From assembly GCA_902729315.2 (NCBI GenBank), contig LR746270.1, positions 3,992,501-4,056,500 on the forward strand: a stretch of DNA of 64,000 nucleotides, in the 5' to 3' direction. The notes under the pieces were generated by a model. The model was not told the origin of the DNA, made no database searches, and saw only the letters and a program-made list of their open reading frames with translations. A program made the translations under genes and the position numbers. This document shows positions 1 through 11,035 of this stretch, in pieces; position 1 is the first letter of the stretch, and the number at the start of each line of letters is the position of its first letter. Source of the stretch: Spirodela intermedia. Its lineage: Eukaryota > Streptophyta > Magnoliopsida > Alismatales > Araceae.

Positions 1-113
1 CAATCATAGGAGTGAACGAAATTGACTGATCAACATCTCACTCTTCCCCCGTTCTCTTGTCCACCATCCACGAGTGGAGTATCTGGGATTCAAAAGGAGG
101 GACAGAAAGAAAG

Positions 114-410
114 ATGGCTCCAAAGCGTCTGGCAGTTAGTCTCACCATCCTCATCGCTAAACTGGCCCTCTTCTTGTCCCTCGCAGACGCCTCCGAGCCA
201 CCTTTGCCCGCAGGTGAAAGCGGTTTAGTGCCCTTTAATTTATGGCTCGTTCCAGCTAATCTGTTTTGGCGTGAAAATGGGAGAAACTCGTACTGCTTTT
301 GCCGTCGATACTGCGTACCTGCTGGGGTCTACTGTCTTGGGTTCTGCGAGCTGCGCCTACGCGGCCGGAGGTCGACTATGAACCTTCCTCTTGGGTCCCA
401 AGTCAAATAA
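114..410 (+). CDS. Candidate small secreted protein (uncertain)
   Basis: A short open frame of 98 codons starts at an ATG in good context at 114. The first ~26 residues look like a signal peptide: a basic start, a hydrophobic Leu/Ile/Ala-rich core, and an Ala-Asp-Ala end before SEPPLPAG. Six cysteines follow in the second half. A possible splice donor (CAG|GTGAAA) lies just after the codons for the Pro-rich stretch, so the true gene, if there is one, may be spliced and different. I recognise no family. It lies at the window edge in a repeat-rich zone, and chance is a real possibility. Confidence 0.2.
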   Translation: MAPKRLAVSLTILIAKLALFLSLADASEPPLPAGESGLVPFNLWLVPANLFWRENGRNSYCFCRRYCVPAGVYCLGFCELRLRGRRSTMNLPLGSQVK

Positions 411-859
411 GCGGAAGTAAAAAATGTAACATATCCTGTAAAAGAAATAAGAGGCGTCCCATCGACGGGTATGGACAGCCAGCTCGATGTCTCCCCACAG
501 TTCCTGTGGTTTTCTGAGTACGCTTTCGATCTGGTCGCATAGTTGTCAATTAAAATAAACGCCGAGTAAGGTACAGTTTCTTCCAAGATTCTGAAGATAT
601 CCTCTGTCTCGTGCAATTTGGACAGTATCGGACGGGGTTTCCTTAAATTTGGTGCGCACAAAAGAAAATTAATTACAAATGTTTTTCAACTGATGAGAAT
701 TCTGGAAAAAATGCGAGCCACCTGGAAAAGGAAGAAGAAAAAGGAGTCCGAGATACGAGTACAGCAGAGCGATAGAGAAAACAGAGAGCAATTTGGCGAT
801 AGAGAGAGATCTGGACATAGGGAGATATAGAGAGGACTATGTGGATAGGGAGCAGAGCT
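411..859. other. Unassigned sequence
   Basis: No supported gene. The minus-strand frame across 329-661 (110 codons) resembles no family I know. A purine-rich GAGA-type stretch lies at about 725-835. The diverged duplication described next begins just to the right. Confidence 0.4.
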
Positions 860-2330
860 AATGACCTGAGTCTAAACATGACCAAATATTAACTCCGAGA
901 ATAGAACGGCAATCGAATTTGTTGGAAACGAAATGTTAATCAGTTAAACCAAAGTAAATAAATGACACTTTGTGGATGTGCTTAAATAAACGACACTTAC
1001 GAACAATCGCGAGAATACTATGCAACCGGATTGGACGTGAATTAGTCAACAAATTGCTTTTCTCACGTTTTGACAAAAATAGATCCGAAGCGACTGGGTT
1101 TTGGCGGTTTATTATAAAGGAGAGGAAGAGTCTCCATCTGAAGTCAAGCTGGGTAGTACCGTTGAATTTTGCATCGTTTAAGCAATCTCAAAACTCAGTC
1201 TTCTCTTCTTATGCCCGACTATTTGTCTAGTAACAATTCATCACCCACCACTTGGACCATTCGAAGAAAATGAGGTGGTACCCAACAACCGCGCTCCTGT
1301 TCCCCCCCCCCCCCCCGTTACCTTCGGTGCAGCTGGTTGTGCCACCTGCCCTTATTTGCCGGCTTTGAACTCGATTCGTGGCGACCTTTCTCCAAAATCA
1401 GCTGCATCCCCACAACACAGGAAGACAACCGCTGTGTGTAACATGTGGTGTTTAGATAACTGTTCCACACTGAATGGTATGGCACGTATCGATATTATCA
1501 CATCTTCTGTAGCAGTAAGCGATGACTGTGGCGCACCTTTTCTGATTACTGTAAAAGTTTTCTCTCTCTCATATCTAGTTCGACTTTTTCTGTTTGAACG
1601 AGTTTCTATGTGCTTATTGGACACCTAGGAACTTTGAATAAGAGATTTAATACTCTTTCCTTAGACATGAAACCAGATGCTGGTGATGTATAATGGTGGC
1701 GAGAAAAGCAGAATAAAGGTAAGAGATAGAGAGAGAAAACGAGAGCAAGAAAGAGACGTACAGTTGATCTGTCTCCAGTCTCTAAACGAAAAAGGGTGGA
1801 CGGTGGTGCTGGGGAAGTGTGAGGAAGAGACAAACAGGCAGACCATTAAACGAACAGTGTCAGAGAGAATGCTAAAAGTTCCATCAGGATCCGGCCTTGA
1901 ATATAAAATCTGAAACACTATAGTGTTGTATGACACCATCATATACACTGGTGAATCAGTGATTACTCCTCGTACGAGTCCCATGCATCGGTAAAACAGG
2001 GTGAATGAAAGTACCTTGCAACACTTATCTTGCGTGGCTAAACAGTTATTAAACATTTTTACATACACTACTGCTATTTCGTTCCCATCATCAAGTGGAG
2101 CTCATCTATTACTTTGCATTAAATCGTACCCAATAGCTGAAGCATCCATTCTTTAAATAAGCATAGCGATCTGGATTACCGTATTCAACTAAACGGTAGG
2201 CCCAAAATGAGGCCTCTTAAACGCCGCATGCCAATACATTGAGCATCCCTTAAAAACATTCTGAATCATAAATCTATGCTGATCTGATTGCATTTGTATG
2301 GCATAACATGGAGGACCAAGAGAGAAATAA
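860..2330. repeat. Diverged duplicated segment, copy 1
   Basis: This ~1.45 kb stretch is colinear with 15,380-16,870. Shared landmarks include GAGTCTAAACATGACC at ~870 (GAGTCTAAACGTGACC at ~15,383), the stretch around AACTCGATTCGTG at ~1,370 and ~16,006, the GCTGTGTGTAACATGTGG block at ~1,430, and GATGTATAATGGTGGCGAGA near 1,683. By eye the copies differ at roughly a quarter to a third of positions and carry many indels. Reading frames on both strands are interrupted in both copies, so neither looks like an intact protein gene. A C13 homopolymer lies near 1,304. Its nature (old transposable element, gene relic or non-coding unit) is unknown. Confidence 0.6.
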
Positions 2331-3880
2331 ATTTGGAGAATACGACATAACTATGCCAGAAAAATGAAATCCGACTTATAGAAGATTAGGAATTCTCCAT
2401 GCAAATTAACATATCTGCCCATACTATCATTAACGTCTTGATAAGTTTTTAACATTTCAGAGATAAAGTGTGTTCAATGTGTCATGTCTCTTAAGACGAC
2501 CTCATTTAATCACCAGAGCAGTCTATGAGAAAGAGAAATAGCAGATGGGACTAGCGTTTCTTACATAAGCTTGCGTTCACAGAAATTTAAGGGCGATCCT
2601 TTCTAGGCCTTTATGTGTTCAATTATCATGGAGTGAAAAATTAATTTAAATTATGAATTATTTGATTTCTCAGAAATAGGAGTTTCTTATGATGGGAAAA
2701 GAAGGACGTCAAGCAAAACTGCTTCCAAACGGTACAAAAAAGTCATCACATACTACATGGGTGTTGTGTGAACACAAATACCAGGATTCATTTTGCATGT
2801 GGACCCTACAAAGATTGTTATGATGAAGTGATGTGAGATAGGAGGAGAAATGACTAGACTAACCCTAAACAAACTCCTAAAATGACTCTTATAATAGATC
2901 TAAGAATTTAAGAGGGTTGATTAAGGTAAGATTAAGTGATTTCTCACAAAATTTTCAACAAATTAACTGACCTATTAGAAATAGAAATGCCTAAAGAAGG
3001 AATTACGCCTTAATGGGCATGGGTCAATGAGCCAATAATGTACAGGATAGCTCATTTCTTCAATTCCTATAAAGTCTCCTGGGGTGGAAAGAACTTATCC
3101 CTGTTGCATATAGTGTGGGTCTAGTACAATGATGCTTAATGAGGTTCAATTCAAAATGCAGACATCACTTGCAACATACAAGGTATTGCTGAAATTCTCA
3201 CCTTCCAACATAGAATTTTTGATGGAATATATTATCTATGTGAGTTGGATATTTGATTCACTTACAAGAAATAGAATAAGCTCAAATAACTCACTAGGAA
3301 TAATTAGTCAATTCTGATATGAAATCAAATCAAAATATTGAAAGTGGAGCCAATTCCCTAATCATATTAAAAATCAATAATATATGTATTCATTCTAATA
3401 TGTTTCAAATTCTGAAACCATACACAAGAAGAAATGAGATGCTAACATATCCTTTGTAAATACTAGTTAATACAAAGACTCAAATAACATTGACATGGAA
3501 TAAAACAAAATAAATCTTATAAATTATAATTATTCATATTTCAAAAATAAATAAAAATGTTCTCTATTCATAGATTAGAAAGTGTAAACTCTTAATTTGT
3601 AAGGATCGGGTGGTTGGGGTGAGTAAGTATGCCAAGTAAACTTCCTAATATGAGGCTTTTACCTTTCATCAGAAAATATCACACAAAATATCACTCTTAG
3701 TGGTTTTTTATTTTATAAGTTGATGGAGTTTACACATTATTTTACATTATATTTTTTTGTAGGCAGTATGATATTAAGAATTTGGTTCTGAAGTGTAGCA
3801 GGTGGCTGGGGAGAATTGAGTGTTCTCTACTCTATTACTCACTTGGGTAGTTCTTGTAGGGGCATTTGGTGTATTTGATC
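2331..3880. other. AT-rich region, nothing recognised
   Basis: I read both strands and found no coding similarity, RNA gene or ordered repeat. Open frames are short and AT-driven. Confidence 0.5.
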
Positions 3881-4110
3881 TTTCAATGTTGTATCTTCAA
3901 GGTTGTTGAGTCATAAGTTGAGATGTGGTCGTATTTTTTACAAATTGTGGTTTCTGAAATCTCTCTACATTCTAAGATAATTGGTACATATGCTCCAATG
4001 CGTCTACTTGACAAATATAGAGCTCTCTTTCAAGATTTTCCGTTAATCCAATCATTACCCTGATAGAGTCATGGCCATATCTTCATTAATCCAACATCTC
4101 ATAAAAAGTC
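3880..4110 (-). pseudogene. Possible Ty3/gypsy gag remnant
   Basis: On the minus strand, translation that switches frame reads approximately like the middle of a plant Ty3/gypsy gag: an 'MA-TLSGL' start, then 'ERELYICQVDALEHMYQL' and 'VERFQKPQFVKN'. Plant gypsy gags typically have 'IARFLNGL...ELQHY.SLEDLVH.AIKVERQLK' here. The frame is broken by stops and frameshifts, so the sequence is dead. The match is by eye and weak to moderate. Confidence 0.3.
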
Positions 4111-4475
4111 CACTAAATTATGAAAAATATTTTAATATTGGCCTATTTCCTTGGGTTAACTTTTACCAATGATCTAAAGCATGGACATATAACTAGTCAA
4201 GATATACATTTCCCCAAGTTTCACCTTCATTTATTCCAAGTTCTTATTGGCTCATCTCTTCTCCTAAAACTAACTCTTCATGGTACAATCAATAAAATTA
4301 GCTAGTTTAATATATTTAGTCACAAGTATATTTTGATAGGTTCCTATCTGAACTTTTACTGATGTTATTTTGAGGTGTATTTGATCATTCTTTTATTATA
4401 TGTATTTAGTTATTTTATTAAACATCTGAAAGTTTACAAAAGATGAATAGTCATTTTGATTTTATGGGTTCATCT

Positions 4476-4701
4476 ACCATCACTCTATGTGGATGACATT
4501 GTAAGGGTCAATTATCATCACTTAATGAGGGGAAGGGCATGAGGGTCAATATCATCACTCTATAAGGAAGAGGATGTGAGAGTCACCTATCATCAATTTT
4601 TGAGGAGAGGTCATGAGGGTTAATTATCATTGCTCTATGAGGGAGATGTTGTGAGAGTCTCCTATCATCACTACGTTAAGAGAGGTTGTCACAGTTATTT
4701 T
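4476..4701. repeat. Tandem repeat, six ~37.5 bp units
   Basis: Units begin with ATCATCAC-type heads at 4476, 4514, 4551, 4589, 4626 and 4664, a regular 37-38 bp step. Each carries a purine-rich 'GAGG..' middle and a 'GTGAGAGTCACCT' or 'GAGGGTCAATT' tail. Tails alternate partly between these two types, suggesting a ~75 bp dimer as the amplification unit. A CCATCA/CCATCC-rich low-complexity stretch follows at 4,740-4,890. Confidence 0.75.
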
Positions 4702-5429
4702 CCATTCAACATCTACCTCTGTTATCAACTGTCCATTGTTCTTCAAGCCCTATCTACTGCCATCATCCATCCATTATCATTCATCGTCCTCCTATCATAC
4801 CCCATCAACTGCCAATCACCTATCACTCCCACTGCTGCTATTGCCATCTGCCAATGCTGCCATCTACCACCACTACATCCACCGCTACCATCTTCTATCA
4901 CCATTGTCTTAATCAATCATCTCACAATATCAAAGCAACATAGTCCAGTGAACCATCAGAATCAAATCAGCCTCATTGAGTAAGCCAACCTAAGTCTCCT
5001 AGGCCTGAACTAGTTGCACCTGCTAGGCCCCAAATGATCAAAATTTTCATGATCTGAATCAACATAACATCACTAGATTGAGCCAAACAACAATTCACTA
5101 GGCTTAAACTACCAACCAACCTCATTGTAGGATGATCAATAAGCAATCAATGAATGGTCAACCCTTAGTCAACGGTCAACTTATGGTCAGCCATAAGAGA
5201 TCTGGTCCCTCAACTTTGTCCCATAAGAGACCTATTTCCTCTCAGGCCAATGCGGTTACCCTTAGTACTTTGTCTCATACTTTCGCCTATTACACCTTAG
5301 TATTTGAGTGCACCTAACATCCCTTTTGATGTGAAGCCATTGCTCCAGGAACATTTCCTTCTCTGTCCTCACATATTTTCCCGGGCCTCTACTTGGGATG
5401 TAACCCTGGAGAAAGATGACAAGGCACTT

Positions 5430-6060
5430 TTGGTTCTCACTGCTACCTTCTGCGGCGTTCCGAACGTCCAGGAGCGTGTGACCTGACGGTGCCTTCTGTC
5501 CACATAACACACTCCAACGTGTGAGCCTTCGCTGCTCACTCGTGCTACCCGACCGATGCCGTCCCATTGTGTGGCTCCTGTGCATTTTGACAAACTTCTT
5601 CAGCGCACTTCAACCGCTCACAGGTGCCGCACTCTTCTGGTGTCATTCGTTCGATCATGCACCTCAAGCACATTTCGACGTACATCTTCAGCGCACCCAA
5701 AGCTGTAACGGCGTCCTTCCGTGCCGACGCCGTTACGCACGACCCTGCGCAACTTTGTGCATCTCCGACCTTCCATGACCGTCGTTGGCCAGCCACTCCG
5801 CGAGCATCCTCACATTGCTGTCCAGCGGGCATCCCGGGTCTGGCCACCTGCGACCATCATCACACAGGCAACTCCGCAACCGTCACTGTGCCTCCAGCCG
5901 TGTCTAAGGCCTGAAGATCTTCTATTCTGGCCCCAGTCCCTTTCGTGTTCCCCACCCTCACCATGTTGCCTCAAATGTGGCTGGTCGTTTGATACCAAAT
6001 ATCTTTTGTGACGCTGCGGTAGGATAGAGGCCAACCTTAAACACCGTTTCCTCATAACTA
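5430..6060 (-). mobile_element. Probable LTR-retroelement fragment (primer site, gag start)
   Basis: This is a GC-rich patch inside AT-rich DNA. Near 5,990, read on the minus strand, is TTGGTATCAAACGACC, which resembles the usual plant LTR-element primer-binding site TGGTATCAGAGC (initiator tRNA-Met). A short ATG frame follows it in the expected position for gag, but it meets stops. No conserved gag or pol motif can be recognised further on, so the family is uncertain. The tandem repeat at 4.48-4.70 kb and the gag-like relic at 3.9 kb lie downstream on the same strand and could belong to the same old element. Confidence 0.35.
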
Positions 6061-8800
6061 AGTCAAAGAGGAGGGTGAATGGTGCAGTATCGAGTCACCC
6101 TCTGCTAGGTCATCAGCTGAAAGGAAATGGGGGAACTGGTCAAAAGGAACATCTTCAGTAGAACCAATCTTCGACAGAACAGCTCAACGAGAATGACGGC
6201 AGAAAATCAACTACAATAACTGAAAAACAGCTCTAGAATGATCAGCATCCGCAACGGAACCATAAACAGTCCGAAAATAGTGATTTTTTTTACTATTAGT
6301 TGTATTTATGATTACTGTTTTAAACTATAAAATAAACACAAGACTCTAAGAAAAGCAGTGGATGTTTTCAAGAAAGTTTATCAGTGATTCATCATTGATC
6401 TTTTGATCCCGTCGCCTTGGCTTGGGTTGGTCGAGAGGAACCCTTTACTCCCAGTCTTGAGCCTTTTCTCTTCTCCAATTCATCTTTTGTCGAGACCTAT
6501 CGACCTACGTTCGTAACACCGCTCTTCTTCAACACCAGATAAGTTAACACTTTTAGCAATCCAATTTATGTCTATCTTTGCCAAGGAACCTGTGGCTTAC
6601 TCTGCACCATCTCTTACGGAACAACGCCTTTCCACAACAATAGTGAACTTCCTTGTTTTCTTCATTTAAATTTGTGGATTTAATATGTTATCTTGCTCTT
6701 TGTTGCCTGAGAGACCATATGATAGCCAGTTATTGATATTCACCAGATCTTAAACCGTGATAAGAATATTTTCGAACGTGATATAAATCTGGGTGTCCTT
6801 TCAGCGATTTTCTTAAACTGCTAGATCCTTTTCGTTTATTCAATTGCGGGTGTTTCTAGGTGATTTCGAAGTCCACTCACATTCGCTTTAATTCTTGAGT
6901 GAATCTGCTTGATTTTATGGTCTTCATATTCTTTTCAAATCCTTCCGCATCAGTGAAAGAATATGATGTGACCCCATGACAGATGAATAAGAAGACCCGT
7001 CTTGACTACAGCTAATACAACCATGCTTATGTCAGTTGTGCTGTTCAGGGCACTCCATGTTACTTGATGTGGTGTCTTGCTGTCTCATAATAACTTTGTT
7101 GATGGATATAAGCACCAAATATGATGACTTTTTATGTAGGTTCTAAGTCTTCTTCGTTCCTTCTGTTGTCTCGATGAAAGTGTGAGCGTTGGGTGGCTGT
7201 ATATTGTAGTCAACTTCAGTGAAATCTCTCTCAGGGTTCTTCCACGAAAGTCTCCTGCACCTCATCTTCTCTTTCTAACACTCTTCCAACGGCCTGACCT
7301 CAACCTTCTGATAGGTGATCAAACGCTCAATCGTTAGTCTTTTATCCTAAATGAGCAATCTATATATCTGTAGCATCCCCACCTTGTGAGGTGCATATTT
7401 AGCAGACACAACGTACACTCGATTCGCAGAGATTGGGAATGGTAACAAGGACGTCAGAAATGGGAAGAGAGGAGAGACAATTAAATGTCTTGGATAAACA
7501 AGAGGGGGAGAAAACACAAGCTGGCGTGGGAAACGTCTCATCATTTTCTGAAGACATCTTGGGAAACTTGCCCCGACTTTGTTAAGCTTACTATGATCAA
7601 AGATACACACCAGGACTGGACGGGAATGTCTTTCTTCCTCCAAACAATATCTTTCCAAGCCTGGAATCCGGTTGGCTGCATTGTGCCTGTGTTGGCTTCC
7701 CTAAGGGTTAACGCTAGTCTTCTTTACACACTGTTGTTGGGTTTAAAGCATTTAAATATCGGTAGAGTGAAATATTTATAGTTATTTACACTTATTTATT
7801 TTTTACAATAGCCAATCGAATTCATTTGTTGGAGAAGAGGATTAGGCACAGACCTTTAATAAAAGCTTACACACTTGTTTCAAATTTATGCAATGCATGA
7901 ATTGAAGGATAGATGTGTATCAATATATCCTTCCAAATCGAAGCCAAAGCTGTGTAATGGTAATTGGAACAGGAAATTTTGATTCACTCAAGAAGAAACT
8001 GGGCTCACTATAATAATTAAGAAAATTTGGAAAGATCAAGTCTTGAGCATGGATGATTGACCCAGTCACAATAAAGCTATCTGTATTAGGGTTTTCAAGT
8101 TCTTAAATGTATGAATCCTATATATGAGTCCGTATAGGATATTGAGATAACTTTTTAACATCACTTTACTCACAATAAGATCAAATTAAAACATGTAATA
8201 TTGAAGAAATCAAATTCATTGACATATAACTTATTTTCTTTTATAAACTATATTCACTAGTGTGAAAAAAAAGAATTATTAAGTAATAAATGATGGGCTT
8301 GGAGATGTGGCTTTTAGTACACTATTATTATAATGCTATAGCTGAATGTAGTAACAGCTTACCAATGAAAGAGTGCTCCTATAGAATATATTGTTGCACT
8401 TCTGCCTTGCTTCTCTACTTGCCATTTTTACCTTGATATTCCTTTGCCACAAGCACTCATTGAGTGATGTTATAGATCAGAGCAACACTTGATCCATCAC
8501 TAGTAGTGTGCTCCCTCAGAAGAAATTGATGGATCCCATGAAACCCATAGTTTATCTATCCACCATTCTCATCAATAGCTAATTCCATGCTGATAAGTCT
8601 TCATTATCATGAGTTAATAATTAGTAAATAATATAGTTTTAGCCTTAACTCATGATAAATAGACTTATATTTGTGTTAAAGAATGATTTTTGGTTTTCAA
8701 CTGATTAACGTGAAGTTTTGGGTAATTATGTGATTTTATATGATTTTTACAGTCTTACTTTTGAGATAAATGAAGAACAAGAAATAAAAATAAAAATATT
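6061..8800. other. Region with no recognised gene
   Basis: Both strands were read. There are scattered frames of about 100 codons or fewer and no family similarity. The stretch 6,400-7,350 has a more balanced base composition than its surroundings and could be old transposon or gene-relic sequence. Nothing decisive is visible. Confidence 0.4.
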
Positions 8801-8805
8801 ACAGA

Positions 8806-10160
8806 AATTAAGGGACCCACCGGCCAGTCGGGCCCGCGAGCGGTTCGGAAGCGCAGTCGGGGAGTAAGCCGCGAGCAGGGGCTCAAGCGGCTTGACCTGG
8901 GGACTGACAGGCACGCGTACGCCACACCCTTTCCACGTCATCGATTGCCAGCCGGCTGAGGGGCAAGGAGTGGTCATGCATGCGAGAGAAGGGACTTTGC
9001 TCACAAAGCTAACATTACTATATATTCGCCCGAAAACTCGGCGTCAACCGATGTGGGACTAAACCCACACCTTCCTCAGAAGAGGCGGGGCAACCGGCGC
9101 AGGTTCGAATCCTCCCAGAGTCAAAATTCATATATTTTTATCTGATTATCGCGACTTTTCTGCAGATCGCAGGTGAAGAATTAAGCAACGAGAATCGCTG
9201 GATCATCGACGAAAATCTCGTCAACGCGATTCGCGGAACATTGCTACTAAAATTGCTGAACGATTCGCGATAAAAGGATCGCGAATCCATCGAGTAAATC
9301 ATCTCCGACTGATCGACGAACAAGCCGTCGTCGGGAAGAGGACGATCCGCCGGGAGACCAGTCGCCACCTCCTGAGAGCGTACCAGATGCGATGAAGAGC
9401 CTCCTCTTGCTGCACGGACCTGAGGATGAAGCTCCCTAACACGCGCCCCAACTCCATCCAGCTCCTCTCCGTCGGGTGACAGCCGCCGGAGAGCCGCAAA
9501 GTCGCCGTTTTTTCGCTCCGCCGGGTGACAGCCGCCGGAGACGATTCGACGACCCACTTCATTGATCTCTAGACTTCACGAGAAGATCTAGAGATTGCCC
9601 ACGTCGTCTTTGTCCAAGGAGAGCCTTCAAGGCCGTGGACACTGCACGACGATCCTCCCGAACGCTCAGGATTCCGATGCATCGCCGACGCATCGCCGTC
9701 GTGACGCCGGAACTCTGTTTTCCTGCTTTCAATTTAATTTATGCTTTATTTAGTGATACTTTGTGTGATTTTAATTTACCAAACTATACTTTGTTAAATT
9801 ACGATTCTTTCGGCTTTTACAGATCTTAATTTGATTAATTAAGTCGTCTGTAATCGCTTACGCAAGAATCGCCGGGCGGAACTCTGTTTCCGCCTGATTC
9901 GCGTTCACCAGGCGGAACTCTGTTTCCGCCTGGTTCGCATTCGCCGGGCGCTGATGTCATCTTGACGCCCGCACCCTTATTTCCTTTTTTTTCGTGAATT
10001 TTAAATATATTTCCTTTTTATTTCCTAGTATAAAATTCGTAAGAAAATCGTATTCATTGAGAAAAATTCTGAATAATTACCAGATATTATATTACATCCC
10101 TGTGATCGACCTGGAGAATTACCGCTATTTTTGGAATTTTTATTGAATTATAATTGATAT
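8806..10160 (+). mobile_element. GC-rich retroelement-like block (possible LTR)
   Basis: A sharp GC-rich island (8,806-9,970) sits in AT-rich DNA. It contains GATGTGGGACTAAACCCACA (9,050-9,069), a motif often seen in plant LTRs, and a consensus pol III B box (GGTTCGAATCC, 9,102-9,112). It also has a direct repeat, CGGGTGACAGCCGCCGGAGA (~9,474 and ~9,523), and tandem hairpin units at 9,874-9,939. It ends near ATCCCTGTGATCGACCTGG (~10,097), which resembles the 3' LTR end of Tat/Athila-type gypsy elements, where 'CCCTGTGG.TCGACC' precedes the primer site. No coding domain is present, so this would be a solo LTR or a short non-autonomous element. The assignment is inference. Confidence 0.35.
9874..9939. 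repeat. Two tandem hairpin-forming units
   Basis: Two ~30 bp units carry GGCGGAACTCTGTTTCCGCC, spaced 36 bp apart. The second forms a perfect 10 bp stem (9,908-9,917 with 9,924-9,933) around a 6-base loop CTCTGT. A partial third copy (CCGGAACTCTGTTTTCC) lies at ~9,707. Confidence 0.8.
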
Positions 10161-10690
10161 ATTTATTTTGAAATACTTCTAAATATCTAAAAATTCATAT
10201 TTTCTAGTTTTATAAATTTTATATTTGCGTGATTTAACATACAACGACTGAATCACGTCACATGCCATCGCTGCAGCTAAGATAAGTTGTATGGCATCTA
10301 GACACATCATGATTGATTTCCATGACTAACCTACATCTTCCTTCTCCTTACAGGACCTTTCTATGATGGAGATGATGGCGAATTGAGTGGGGTCTAACGA
10401 GAAAACATAATCCCACTACCCCACCTGCTATTGCAAAGGACGAATCTTATTACCCATCTTCGGGACAAGGTTGTAGTAGTGTTGTTCATACTATAGCCAT
10501 AGGTTGGTTAGTGATGTGATGTGCACTTGTCATTATGTTTAAATGCACATTATTTAATAATATTTATAACCAAATCTTAATAAAATATTAGTATAAAAGT
10601 AAATCTCATGTAGAACATAGAAAGATTGATTAATCCATTATGAAAATTAATTTAATTTATATATAAAGTCATTTTTAATATTTTATTAAT
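10161..10690. other. AT-rich region, nothing recognised
   Basis: No gene or RNA signal seen. Runs of A/T and short frames only. Confidence 0.5.
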
Positions 10691-10714
10691 ATTTAACAGA
10701 AATAATAAAATAGA

Positions 10715-11035
10715 AGGGTGAGGTAAAAAGAATAAAGGAAGGAAACTAGAGAAAAGAAAGAGGAAAAGAGAGAGAGAAGAGAGATGAGGAAATCTCATGT
10801 GAGATGGAGAGAAATATCTCACAAGAGAGAGAAGAGGAGGAAATTTCACGTGAGATAGAGAGAGAGAAAGATCTCACAAGAGAGAGAGGGAGATCAATTG
10901 ATGGAGAGAAAGAGAAGGAGATTGATTGAGAGAGAGGAAGAGAAAGGGAGAGATCTCGAGAGAGACAAAGAGGAAAGAAGAAGTCTCAAAAGAGAAGGAA
11001 AGAGAGAAATAAGAAGAAAATAAAGAAAGAAAGAT
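10715..11035. repeat. Purine-rich GAGA repeat block
   Basis: The plus strand is almost entirely purine for ~320 bp. An irregular repeated phrase AGATCTCACAAGAGAGAGA (and variants with CTCATGTGAGAT or TTCACGTGAGAT) occurs several times between 10,790 and 10,990. It is a degenerate minisatellite, not a pure dinucleotide run. Confidence 0.7.

Noticed and set aside
4476-4701. CRISPR-like array
   Set aside because: Units are direct, degenerate and without unique spacers, in a plant nuclear context.
9102-9112. Possible tRNA gene at the GGTTCGAATCC motif
   Set aside because: Only the B box/T-loop is present; no cloverleaf, anticodon stem or acceptor pairing can be formed.
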